Source: Deltaproteobacteria bacterium (lineage in GTDB: Bacteria > Desulfobacterota > Desulfobacteria > Desulfobacterales > C00003060). From it: 20,111 bases of DNA. The position numbers and the translations under genes were made by a program. The DNA lies in the NCBI GenBank assembly GCA_003647435.1, contig QMMV01000002.1, positions 1 to 20,111 on the forward strand, in the 5' to 3' direction. Position 1 is the first letter of the stretch. Each line of letters starts with the position of its first letter. Under the pieces are notes generated by a model. It saw nothing but the letters and a program-made list of their open reading frames with translations. It was not told the DNA's origin and did not search any database. Below, piece after piece: positions 1 to 7,627 of the stretch.

Positions 1-136
1 TGTCTACAGTAAAGCCTTCACGCTTTAAGACTTCCGATATGCTGAATCTGATTTCAGGAGCATCGTCTGCTACCAGAATTGATTCGTTCCGCATATTCAC
101 TTTGCCCATCCTGACATTATCCGGCATTTCCGGCAT
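1..136 (-). CDS. Response regulator receiver-domain protein (3' part outside window)
   Basis: Only the first 45 codons are present. They begin M-P-E-M-P-D-N-V-R-M and continue with ESILVADDAPEIRFSISEVL, which is the beta1/alpha1 region of a CheY-like receiver domain. The paired acidic residues (A-D-D) that bind Mg2+ are visible. The phospho-acceptor Asp and any output domain lie outside, so it is unclear whether this is a sigma-54 activator, a CheY-like protein or another regulator. I chose the ATG at 136 because GGGAGA sits 5-6 nt upstream; in-frame ATGs at 127, 109 and 94 are alternatives. The gene points the same way as the glycosylation operon and lies 234 bp beyond the ATP-grasp gene, with its own candidate promoter. 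Its ribosome-binding site lies inside a 12-bp perfect hairpin. Confidence 0.8.
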   Translation of the reverse strand, partial: MPEMPDNVRMGKVNMRNESILVADDAPEIRFSISEVLKREGFTVD

Positions 137-141
137 TAGAG

Positions 142-173
142 TCTCCCGCAAAACCTATAGATTTTGCGGGAGA
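142..173 (-). promoter_or_regulatory. Perfect 12-bp inverted repeat overlapping the ribosome-binding site of the response-regulator gene
   Basis: The arms 142-153 (TCTCCCGCAAAA) and 162-173 (TTTTGCGGGAGA) are perfectly complementary around an 8-nt loop. In the minus-strand transcript the 3' arm contains GGGAGA, the Shine-Dalgarno sequence for the ATG at 136, so a folded hairpin would hide it. No T-run follows, so it does not look like an intrinsic terminator. It could equally be a dyad operator site on the DNA. Confidence 0.6.
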
Positions 174-194
174 TACATTAGTAATTGATAAAAT

Positions 195-221
195 TACATA
201 AGGCCTGAAAGGGTGTCAATT
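195..221 (-). promoter_or_regulatory. Candidate sigma-70-type promoter for the response-regulator gene
   Basis: On the minus strand TTGACA (plus positions 216-221) is followed after 15 nt by TGTAAT (5 of 6 matches to the -10 consensus) or after 17 nt by TAATTT. The spacing is not ideal for either. The TTGACAC is one arm of a 7-bp inverted repeat (213-219 with 238-244), and a second small inverted repeat, GTAATT/AATTAC, lies at 181-197. Sequence match only. Confidence 0.35.
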
Positions 222-370
222 AATTTATGACGGTTTTTTGACACGTTTCAGAACTCACGAATCAACGGTTCAGAGTCCAGGTTACCCGGTTACCAAATCT
301 CTTGGCCGATGTGATAGGCAAAAGTCCACTTAGTCCAGGATGTCCCTCGATGTCTTAGGCCTGGATTTTT

Positions 371-1591
371 TCACAATAATGAGGTGATAATTCTAATTCT
401 CTTAATAACGTTATTGGCCCGTTCAACGGCTTCCTCTCGGCTATTCCCTGCTGTAATGACGAACCCGGCCCGTTTGGTATGATCGGTTGTTGGTACTACT
501 ATGTCGCCTGGTTTAAGAAAAAAATGGATTCGATAAACGCCTGGCAGACCTTCTGCTTCTTTCACATTTTGGATAGAAACAATCCTACCAGGATCTGGGA
601 AAAAATAACGAATAGCAACTCCTCTGGCAAATCGAGGGATTACATCCTCATGAGCCACAAATTCACCAAGAGCGCACTTGATAGCTACGTCGATTAAGTC
701 GACCCCCGTGCCCAAAGGGATCTGATCTGTGCTGAACCAGCCTCCTGAAAGCCGAGCGGCAATTTCTATCACTTTCGGCCCAGTCGAAGTAAGAACTAAG
801 TCTCCCTTGGCAATGCCTGTTTTTATGCCCATAGCTGTTGCAGCCTCTTCAGCATACCGTATTACCGCATTTTTGGTCTCTTGGCCGAGTGCGGTGGGCT
901 GCTCCCCACCGTTTTCTATGATAAACGGGGAAAACCTCTCCATATATTCATAATTTCGGTCTGCAAAACCGGGGGTAAAGGCCTTTCCGTTCAGTAGAAT
1001 CGATTCAGTACTTATCTGTGGTCCTTCCAGGAATTCCTCGACCATTACCCTGGAGGTAGGTGAAAAGTACATGGTATGCGCGTAAGCCCAATCCAAATCC
1101 ACCTCGCCCGTCAATCTCAGGACCCCCCTGGCTCCTCTGCTGTCCACGGGTTTTATCACCAAGGGCTGCTTTCTCTCGAAGACGATCTGTTTCAGTTGAT
1201 CAAAGGATTCCACAGGACTGAACCACGGTATTGGAATGCCCTTTTCATAAAATCGTCTTTTCATCTCAAGTTTGTCAGAGGCAAGCCTGGCGGTTTCAAT
1301 GGAGATCCCCGGAAGGCCAAGTGCATTTGCTATACTGGAAACGGTAAGAGGAACATCGGCGGCAAAACATATCACACCGTTAATGGGCCGGATCATTTGA
1401 TGAAAAGCCAATGCCTCCTGCAGGGTACGCTGGACGTCATATGTGCTGGCTATGACGGCATAATCAGCAAGCTGAAAACCAGGGGCATCTGGAGAGCCAT
1501 CACTAACAACCACATAATGCCCCATGTTCTTGGCCAGTCGTATGCCGGGTACTGCTTCAACACCTCCGCTCACTACCCATAGGCACTTCAT
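371..1591 (-). CDS. ATP-grasp domain ligase (L-amino-acid-ligase-like)
   Basis: The 406-aa protein has a pre-ATP-grasp Rossmann-like N-terminus (VVSGGVEAVPGIRLA). A central ATP-grasp fold follows, with the nucleotide-binding Lys in PLVIKPVDSRGARG near residue 143 and the metal-binding region EIAARLSGG near residue 275. The C-terminal region (RAGFVITAGNSREEAVERA) resembles the extra domain of LAL-type ATP-grasp ligases. The family joins a carboxylate to an amine through an acyl-phosphate, using ATP. Its start overlaps the stop of the SDR gene by 4 bp (ATGA), which implies translational coupling. As the last gene of the pse operon it may attach an amino acid or other acid to an amino group of the sugar; that role is inferred. 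The substrate cannot be read from sequence. Confidence 0.85.
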   Translation of the reverse strand: MKCLWVVSGGVEAVPGIRLAKNMGHYVVVSDGSPDAPGFQLADYAVIASTYDVQRTLQEALAFHQMIRPINGVICFAADVPLTVSSIANALGLPGISIETARLASDKLEMKRRFYEKGIPIPWFSPVESFDQLKQIVFERKQPLVIKPVDSRGARGVLRLTGEVDLDWAYAHTMYFSPTSRVMVEEFLEGPQISTESILLNGKAFTPGFADRNYEYMERFSPFIIENGGEQPTALGQETKNAVIRYAEEAATAMGIKTGIAKGDLVLTSTGPKVIEIAARLSGGWFSTDQIPLGTGVDLIDVAIKCALGEFVAHEDVIPRFARGVAIRYFFPDPGRIVSIQNVKEAEGLPGVYRIHFFLKPGDIVVPTTDHTKRAGFVITAGNSREEAVERANNVIKRIRIITSLL

Positions 1592-2322
1592 CCGAAGTAC
1601 ATGCCTCCATTTACATTTATGGTCTGGCCGGTAATATAGGAAGCTTCATCCGAGCACAAATACAATACGGCGCTAGCGACCTCTTCCACGGTACCGATCC
1701 TCCCTACAGGGATATTTTTCACCTTTTCCTTGCCAACCTCTGTCTCTAGTTCATGTGAAGACATGTCTGTTTGCACTAATCCTGGGGAAACAGCATTGCA
1801 GGTAATACCATGTTTCGAATAAATCTTGGCTATGGATCGAGTGAAATTGATCAGCCCTGCCTTGGCAGCAGCATAATGGACTTGGTTATGTCCTCCCCAT
1901 TGTCCACCTATTGAGGCGATATTCACTATCCTCCCCCACCTGTTTTTTATCATGCCCAGCAAGACCTCCTGGGAGAACGCAAAAGGACCACGCAGATTGA
2001 CTGCCAACATGTGATCCCAATCCTCGTCAGTAATGGTGTCAAACGGTTTTTCTTGGGAGATCGCGGCATTATTAACCAGAATCGAAATGGGACCTGAAAA
2101 ATGTGATACACACCTATCAATGGCACTGCGAATTGAGTCCCTTTGTTCCACATCCACATGTATGGCAATGGCATTTTTCTGATCAGAGATAATGGCCCTG
2201 GCAAGGTCTTCATTCGAACAATAACCTACTGCTACCATGTAACCCTTTTTCATGAGGTTTAGGGCAATGCCCTTGCCTATTCCACGACTAGCTCCTGTGA
2301 CAAAGGCTATCTTATCTACCAT
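1588..2322 (-). CDS. SDR-family oxidoreductase, FabG/PtmA-like
   Basis: This is a 244-aa classical short-chain dehydrogenase/reductase. It shows the cofactor motif TGASRGIG at residues 9-16, an NNAA motif, and the catalytic Y-A-A-A-K near residues 148-152 preceded by a Ser in IASIGG. The C-terminus, SYITGQTINVNGGM, is typical of FabG-like enzymes. The frame is open 20 codons further upstream, but I chose the ATG at 2322 because GGGGGAAGG lies 5 nt before it and the next residues (VDKIAFVTG) are the family N-terminus. The start overlaps the TPP-enzyme gene by 11 bp and the end overlaps the ATP-grasp gene. It probably reduces a keto group made in this branch. Homologues such as PtmA occur in nonulosonic-acid flagellin loci, but the substrate is unknown. 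Confidence 0.88.
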   Translation of the reverse strand: MVDKIAFVTGASRGIGKGIALNLMKKGYMVAVGYCSNEDLARAIISDQKNAIAIHVDVEQRDSIRSAIDRCVSHFSGPISILVNNAAISQEKPFDTITDEDWDHMLAVNLRGPFAFSQEVLLGMIKNRWGRIVNIASIGGQWGGHNQVHYAAAKAGLINFTRSIAKIYSKHGITCNAVSPGLVQTDMSSHELETEVGKEKVKNIPVGRIGTVEEVASAVLYLCSDEASYITGQTINVNGGMYFG

Positions 2323-4051
2323 GTGCACCTTCCCCCTTTTTTTGCTTTGAAATTGGAGGACTCCAATACCACATATCATCAAGATGCTGCTCTGCTAAGA
2401 GCGTGGGAGAAACGGGTGCATCATGTTGTGCCCTTACGTGCAGGACAGAGGATTTAGGGCAGGAAAGCCAATTTTTGATTGTGCCTTTGTCAAAGTTATT
2501 GAGCTTGAAGGTACTTAATCCATATGCTATGGAAATTTTGGCCAAATCTGGATTTGGGAAATATCCAGTTGCAGGATCGTCTCCAAAGGTGATCTGCTGA
2601 AACTGGGAGACCATACCTAATCTGCTGTTATCCATGATGATAATTTTGAGGTCAAGGTTGTGGGATTTAATAAGGGCGAGTTCCTGCAGGTTCATCTGAA
2701 ATGAACCATCCCCATCGATTGCAATGACAAGTCTATCATTTTCCATGCGCTTGAGACCGATTGCCACGGGAAGACAGTAGCCCATGGTCCCGTGACCTGC
2801 AGAGGTAAAAAAAAGCTTATGTGGTCTGTCAAAAGAGAAATAGCGGGCGGCCCATTGTTGGTGGGCGCCCACGCCGGTAACCACGGCAGTCTTTCTCTTC
2901 CTGGTCAACATATCCACATATGAAAATAATTCATCTGGGCAAACCCCTTCCTCTTGACCGTGGTCATTGAGTTTCATCTTTTCTTTTTGGGATTGGACTT
3001 CGTTTCTCCACAAGACCCAGTCCGGAAGCAACTCTCCCTCCATTCGGTCCATAAAAGAATCTAAAAAAGATCTGGCAGTTGTATGGATCTGAAAGGTTCT
3101 ATTGAACCGTCCATGGGTCAATTCGTTTTGATCAATATCTACGTGTACTATAATCTTGTTTTCAAGTTGCCCTACTTCGGTACCAGTTTGTCGTATATCG
3201 AGCCGACTTCCTAATACCAGGACCCAATCCGCCTGTGCCAATGTCCAGTTGGCCCAGGGCAGGCCAGTATGACCTATCCATCCGGCAAACAAGGGATCCT
3301 TGTAGGACATTATTCCAAGTCCCCGCAGGCTGCTGACAGCAGGAATCCTTGTCCGTTTGGCAAGGCCTCTTATTCGGCTCCAGTCTTCTTGAACACCTCC
3401 GCCTATCAAAACCAATGGCCGTCTGGCGGCAAGCAATGAGTTTTTAATATGTTCCAATAGATGATCCGGTATCGTTGACTCAATGGAGGAAATGGCTATG
3501 TCCTTACTGATATCGACCTCTAAGAGCAAGTTGGGATCAATTTTGGCCATTTGAACGTCCATGGGCAGATCTATAAGCACCGGTCCCGGTCGATTGCTCT
3601 GGGATATGACGTATGCCCTATTAAGCATTTCAGCAAGTTGTTCGGGGTTTTTAGGCTGGAAAACCGCTTTTGTAATAGGGCTAACCATGGCGATAACTGG
3701 TGCTTCCTGGAATCCACGCTGTCTCAGGGAAGGCGCCCTATTTAAATCCCTTGTACCGACCTGTCCTGTAAATGCCACGAGAGGAATGCTATCATAATAG
3801 GCATCGGCGAGGCAGGTTATGAGATTAGTAGCTCCTGGACCACTTGTAACTGCCACAAATGACGGTCTTCCGGTAAACGAAGCATGGGCTATGGCCATAT
3901 ACCCAGCTCCTTGTTCAGCCCTGGATACTATTAAGTCTATTCCACAGCGTTTACATTCATGTAATAATGGCGCTATCGCGCCACCAGGGTAGGTGTATAA
4001 GCATTGTTCTGTATCATTTATTAGCTTTGCGATTAGTGCTGTCGATAACAT
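2312..4051 (-). CDS. Thiamine-pyrophosphate enzyme, acetolactate-synthase (IlvB)-like
   Basis: The 579-aa protein has the three-domain layout of acetolactate-synthase large subunits. YPGGAIAPL and the catalytic Glu46 in RAEQGAGY lie in the N-terminal PYR domain, with SGPGATNLI after them. A central FAD/Rossmann-like domain includes NRPGPVLIDLPMDVQ. The C-terminal PP domain has the TPP/Mg2+ motif starting GDGSFQMN near residue 443. The family decarboxylates a 2-keto acid and transfers the activated aldehyde. No small regulatory subunit (IlvH/IlvN) or other branched-chain amino-acid gene is adjacent, so a role in making a side group for the flagellar sugar, together with the SDR and ATP-grasp genes, is more likely than valine/isoleucine synthesis. 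That role is inference. The start overlaps the FkbM gene by 19 bp and its Shine-Dalgarno site is weak. Confidence 0.88.
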   Translation of the reverse strand: MLSTALIAKLINDTEQCLYTYPGGAIAPLLHECKRCGIDLIVSRAEQGAGYMAIAHASFTGRPSFVAVTSGPGATNLITCLADAYYDSIPLVAFTGQVGTRDLNRAPSLRQRGFQEAPVIAMVSPITKAVFQPKNPEQLAEMLNRAYVISQSNRPGPVLIDLPMDVQMAKIDPNLLLEVDISKDIAISSIESTIPDHLLEHIKNSLLAARRPLVLIGGGVQEDWSRIRGLAKRTRIPAVSSLRGLGIMSYKDPLFAGWIGHTGLPWANWTLAQADWVLVLGSRLDIRQTGTEVGQLENKIIVHVDIDQNELTHGRFNRTFQIHTTARSFLDSFMDRMEGELLPDWVLWRNEVQSQKEKMKLNDHGQEEGVCPDELFSYVDMLTRKRKTAVVTGVGAHQQWAARYFSFDRPHKLFFTSAGHGTMGYCLPVAIGLKRMENDRLVIAIDGDGSFQMNLQELALIKSHNLDLKIIIMDNSRLGMVSQFQQITFGDDPATGYFPNPDLAKISIAYGLSTFKLNNFDKGTIKNWLSCPKSSVLHVRAQHDAPVSPTLLAEQHLDDMWYWSPPISKQKKGEGAHGR

Positions 4052-5169
4052 TTTAAAGATAAATCCTGATCTATTGCGTATAATACAGTATCAATGAAAT
4101 GTTGCTTATGTATTCCCAAAAAAAATTTGTAATTAGAATTCAATTTATTAACAAGTAATGGAATTTTCCATAGATCATCATATTTATGATAGATCGATAT
4201 CTGAAGTTTTGGCCTAAACTTTTTAATGACAGTCTGGCTTCCTTTAAGTGCCTCAAGCTCAGCTCCTTCTATATCCATCTTAATTAAGTCTATCTTTCTT
4301 ATATTCTGTCTTTTGACGAAATTATCAAGACTCGTTACAGAGATAAAGCTTTCTCCAGTGCTGTCAACCCGATATTGCATACTGTTTTCACAAGAATTTT
4401 TAAACGATAATGTACAGGTATCACTCCATAAACCAAGCTGAACAGGGGTGATCGTATCCAGCATGTCATATTTTCTGATGGTTGCTTCCAGTTTCTCATA
4501 ATTTACTGTTTCCGGTTCGAAGGAAAATATGTGCCCCTTAGATTTTAATGCCTGGGCAAAAGCAATTGCCGTATCGCCGGTCCAGGCACCGGCATCAATA
4601 ATTGTATCCCCTGTTTCTGGCTTGACCTTTGGATGAAAATATTGATTAATCCCAGAATTTTTTAAATAACCAGGATCTGATGTGAGCCTGAAACGTATCA
4701 AAGACCAGAACTTTTCTCTGGAAAATTCATCATAGAAAAGATCGGAAGCCCGTTTGATTTTGGATAGTGATCTAATAATTAAATTAGTTTCAAAGTGATC
4801 TATCCATCTATCAAAATCAAAACAATATCCAAAATACAGATATTTTTTTATGCCGATTGATTTTAGCTGTTGTCCAATCTCCAATGCATAATCACTGGAA
4901 ATAAGAACAACTACATCTTGATAACTGGATAAGATATCAGGTGATTTTACAGGTACTCCATTTAAAGTAGCACCGATTTTCTTGGAATCATTATCACAAA
5001 AAAACAATACTTCTATATTCTTTTTCCTCAGGAAATTTAAGGCAAATCTGCCTGCGCTTCCAGCGCCAAACAGGATAACTCTTTGTAGCTTTTTGAGATA
5101 CTCAGAAACAGAAACGGTATTGGATGGAATGCCAAACGGTTTTAAGGACATTTTTTGTCTGATTACCAT
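4033..5169 (-). CDS. FkbM-family SAM methyltransferase with N-terminal GAG-type module
   Basis: The 378-aa protein has two parts. Residues about 30-115 form a Rossmann-like module: ILFGAGSAGRFAL, then CDNDSKKIG, then GVPVKSP and a run of hydrophobic strands. Residues about 185-350 are an FkbM methyltransferase: SAM motif IIDAGAWTGDTA, the acidic loop FEPETVNYEKL, and KMDIEGAELEALKG. FkbM enzymes O-methylate sugars and polyketides, so methylation of the flagellar glycan is a reasonable inference. The gene starts a sub-block after the only large gap in the operon. No good Shine-Dalgarno precedes the ATG at 5169; the in-frame ATG at 5151 is an alternative. Codon use and base composition are AT-rich compared with the pse genes. 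The stop overlaps the start of the TPP-enzyme gene. Confidence 0.85.
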   Translation of the reverse strand: MVIRQKMSLKPFGIPSNTVSVSEYLKKLQRVILFGAGSAGRFALNFLRKKNIEVLFFCDNDSKKIGATLNGVPVKSPDILSSYQDVVVLISSDYALEIGQQLKSIGIKKYLYFGYCFDFDRWIDHFETNLIIRSLSKIKRASDLFYDEFSREKFWSLIRFRLTSDPGYLKNSGINQYFHPKVKPETGDTIIDAGAWTGDTAIAFAQALKSKGHIFSFEPETVNYEKLEATIRKYDMLDTITPVQLGLWSDTCTLSFKNSCENSMQYRVDSTGESFISVTSLDNFVKRQNIRKIDLIKMDIEGAELEALKGSQTVIKKFRPKLQISIYHKYDDLWKIPLLVNKLNSNYKFFLGIHKQHFIDTVLYAIDQDLSLKCYRQH

Positions 5170-5217
5170 GCAAAAAGTAGGAGTCGATCTAAAGCTATAA
5201 TATAAACATATTTGTAA

Positions 5218-5247
5218 TATATAAGTTACGCATACTAAACTTATATA
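5218..5247. repeat. Perfect 10-bp AT-rich inverted repeat upstream of the FkbM gene
   Basis: TATATAAGTT (5218-5227) and AACTTATATA (5238-5247) are perfect complements separated by 10 nt. The right arm overlaps a candidate -10 box on the minus strand. It could act as an operator or as a 5'-UTR hairpin. Confidence 0.6.
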
Positions 5248-5270
5248 GCTATTTCAGGAAGGCTGCTCAA
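5242..5270 (-). promoter_or_regulatory. Candidate internal sigma-70-type promoter before the FkbM gene
   Basis: On the minus strand TTGAGC (plus positions 5265-5270) and TATATA (5242-5247) are 17 bp apart, each matching consensus at 4 of 6 positions. It lies in the 234-bp gap 5170-5403, which otherwise holds inverted repeats (5253-5261 with 5357-5365; 5309-5316 with 5370-5377) and no gene I can support. It could allow the lower part of the operon to be expressed separately. Confidence 0.3.
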
Positions 5271-5403
5271 AATAGACTTTTCCAGCGAATCTTTGTTTGA
5301 CTTTTTAATGACCATTGATTAAAATTTGATTTGCTCATATTTTTTACTTGGCTGGGCTTCCTGAATTAAAATGGTCAGTTGCAAAGGCCATAATCAGAAG
5401 GGG

Positions 5404-6393
5404 CTATGCAATATACTCATCAATGTGTCTGCTCATATCTTCTGATAGATAATTTTTCCAGTCTCCTACTTGGCCGTTCCGGACATGACTCATTAAGAAA
5501 CTGTTCTTGGATTGTTTTATGGAATTGATTCTATTTTTTTCTATAAATTCAGTAACTTGATTTAGGCTAACATTTAGTCCCAGGAAAGAAAAAATACGCC
5601 GCGCGATTGTGACCGGTTGTTCAAACAATTTTTCATAGGAGACAAGAAAAAAATTATTGGGGAAATCCTGTTTGATAGATAAGGCTTCTTCTCTTAATTC
5701 TTTCCAGATCTCGGCAAGTTTTAGTCCGGTGTTTTCACTAACAAACTGGACATCATCTTTGTCATGTGCATTGACAAAGTTCTCTACCTGGAGAAAATCA
5801 TCAAGTGTCAAATACTTAATCTGACTATCCGGTCTGTTATTACGAATAGAACGCCAATAATGAAATAAAATAGAAACAATAAAATCTTTAACATTTCTAT
5901 AAAGAAATATTACCTTTGTAGAAGGAAATACTCTGATAATCCTTTGAAGTTGATATGGTCGAGTTACAGGGGTCTTATCACCAACAAGTCGTGCTCTTGG
6001 ATATTTTATTTTTGCTCTTGAAATAACATCTAATAGTGTTAGATGTAATATAACATCTACAGTTTTATTTAATGAGTCGTTTGTTACCTTGGATGGTAGG
6101 AAATTTTGATAATTAATTGTGGTAATGTAATCGTCAAGGCCGATCCAATTTTTTTTCCTCAATGCGATAAATTCATGCCAAGGACGTATCCCTTCATAAA
6201 GGGCATCAAATAAAGAAGGGACATTTTGTAAATCGCTAGAGAAAAAACGTCCTTCCCCCAAACAGCAGATTTCTTCTGATGAATTCAGGATATTCATCAG
6301 CCAGGTAGTTCCACTCTTTGGCAGGCCTGTTAAGAAAAATATCTCTGATTCTTTTACTAAATCTTTTTGAAATAAGTACTTTTTATTTGGCAT
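5404..6393 (-). CDS. PAPS-dependent sulfotransferase family protein
   Basis: The 329-aa protein has both hallmarks of the sulfotransferase fold. The 5'-phosphosulfate-binding loop is LPKSGTTWL at residues 24-32. The 3'-phosphate-binding segment is KVIFLYRNVKDFIVSI near residues 155-170, with the Arg and Ser that bind the PAPS 3'-phosphate. The C-terminal part (SFLGLNVSLNQVTEFIE, then HVRNGQVGDWKNYL) matches the usual family ending. No signal peptide is seen, so it is cytoplasmic. It would move sulfate from PAPS to a hydroxyl or amine; in this operon the likely acceptor is the nonulosonic-acid sugar or a lipid/protein intermediate (inference). The ATG directly follows the methyltransferase stop (TGA-ATG). 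The gene is very AT-rich: the 60 bases 5881-5940 contain 13 G/C. Confidence 0.85.
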   Translation of the reverse strand: MPNKKYLFQKDLVKESEIFFLTGLPKSGTTWLMNILNSSEEICCLGEGRFFSSDLQNVPSLFDALYEGIRPWHEFIALRKKNWIGLDDYITTINYQNFLPSKVTNDSLNKTVDVILHLTLLDVISRAKIKYPRARLVGDKTPVTRPYQLQRIIRVFPSTKVIFLYRNVKDFIVSILFHYWRSIRNNRPDSQIKYLTLDDFLQVENFVNAHDKDDVQFVSENTGLKLAEIWKELREEALSIKQDFPNNFFLVSYEKLFEQPVTIARRIFSFLGLNVSLNQVTEFIEKNRINSIKQSKNSFLMSHVRNGQVGDWKNYLSEDMSRHIDEYIA

Positions 6394-7611
6394 TCAATAT
6401 AATTTAATTATTCTGTCTTCTTCGATACCACGTTCCATAGCCTCTTTTGCAATAGATTCCTGACTTCCATAACTGGAAATAATCAAATTTGTTTTGGTCC
6501 AATCAATCTGATCTAATACCCTCGGGCTATAAATGTTTATTCCCCGCCATGTCTTCCCCCATTTATTGGAGTCATTATCAACGATAATATATCTAGTCAT
6601 AGAAGATAGCCTAAAAAAAGGCGTAAGTTTGTATAAAAGCTCAGTATGTGATCCTGCTCCCCAAATCACACAAAATTTATCAATTTCCCATCCAGTCATT
6701 TTCTTTGCTGTTTTCTGTAAACATTTATAGAAATTGGAAAGGTATTCATATAATAGACATCTATCATCATCATAATTAGTCATCCAATCTATAACCTTTG
6801 TTGATCCCGGCCTTGCCAGCAATCGGTAGCCACCTTTTTCTTTAACCTTTTTACATCTAATCGTCTTCCAACCTGCAGTGGTTAAGCAGTGAGTTATGCT
6901 CCTTATGGTAAAATGCGTCAGGTGATGTACTGAAAAAAAACTATTTATGTCATGACAATTTCCATGTTCCAAAACTGGTACTTCCACGGCGAGAATCGTC
7001 TCGTCGTTAACAAATTTTAATAGATTCCTTAATAACAGAGTTGGTTTCCGAACATGTTCAAGAACGTGGAAAATAGTTATTAAATCTATATCGGAGCTAA
7101 AAGATAATCTCTCTATATCACCACATATGAAAGTGATATCCGGACATTTTTTCTTTGCTTTTTTCAAAATATTATGATCTATGTCTGCCCCTATCTTTTT
7201 CACATGTTTAGGTAACAGGGATAACATAAATCCATCATGGCATCCCAGGTCCAGTACGGTCATACTTTCTTTGAACTCAATATTTGATAACAACCATGCT
7301 ACTCTATCTTCATAGCGCCACAAAGGAGCTCCATATGATGCACCCGCCTCCTGAAATAAGATACCAGAACCCGTTTCTGAATAGCATGGATTCATGAAAA
7401 TGCAGTTACATTCTGAGCAGAACCTTTGTGAAATATTCACCCGTTTGGGGAGACGCTCTGAGTCACTGTAAAACTGGAAATCCGGTACTTGAAAAAAAAC
7501 TGCCGAGTTATGTGAACCACATATTGGACAGGGACGCGAAATAATAAGTTTTGAATCAGTATAATTCAATTTAAAAGAGTCAACGGCTTTCCAAGCGATG
7601 ATTTCCGGCAT
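6394..7611 (-). CDS. Class I SAM methyltransferase, sugar C-methyltransferase-like three-domain protein
   Basis: The 405-aa protein has three parts. An N-terminal zinc-binding domain carries C28-x-x-C31 and C65-x-x-C68. A central SAM domain follows (VLDLGCHDGFMLSLL; then LITIFHVLEHVRKP). A C-terminal Rossmann-like module begins VIWGAGSHTELL and continues with VDNDSNKWG and LIISSYGS. This layout is that of NDP-sugar C-methyltransferases (TylCIII/NovU type) and related surface-sugar enzymes, so it probably methylates a keto-sugar or acts on the pse product. The C-terminal module resembles the N-terminal module of the FkbM protein two genes downstream. There is no clear Shine-Dalgarno before the ATG at 7611. 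The gene is AT-rich and is followed directly by the sulfotransferase. Confidence 0.82.
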   Translation of the reverse strand: MPEIIAWKAVDSFKLNYTDSKLIISRPCPICGSHNSAVFFQVPDFQFYSDSERLPKRVNISQRFCSECNCIFMNPCYSETGSGILFQEAGASYGAPLWRYEDRVAWLLSNIEFKESMTVLDLGCHDGFMLSLLPKHVKKIGADIDHNILKKAKKKCPDITFICGDIERLSFSSDIDLITIFHVLEHVRKPTLLLRNLLKFVNDETILAVEVPVLEHGNCHDINSFFSVHHLTHFTIRSITHCLTTAGWKTIRCKKVKEKGGYRLLARPGSTKVIDWMTNYDDDRCLLYEYLSNFYKCLQKTAKKMTGWEIDKFCVIWGAGSHTELLYKLTPFFRLSSMTRYIIVDNDSNKWGKTWRGINIYSPRVLDQIDWTKTNLIISSYGSQESIAKEAMERGIEEDRIIKLY

Positions 7612-7627
7612 ATTATTTTTTCATCGA

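Noticed and set aside
334..371. TCCAGG...CCTGGA followed by six T, looking like a terminator on the plus strand
   Set aside because: No plus-strand gene ends here; on the minus strand, where the ATP-grasp gene ends, the stem is only 6 bp with a 20-nt loop and no T-run follows.
2323..2382. N-terminal extension of the SDR from the ATG at 2382
   Set aside because: The extra 20 residues do not fit the family, overlap the TPP-enzyme gene more deeply, and lack a ribosome-binding site as good as that of the ATG at 2322.
5170..5403. Inverted repeats suggesting an insertion-sequence remnant
   Set aside because: The arms interleave, no transposase fragment can be read and no flanking target duplication is visible.
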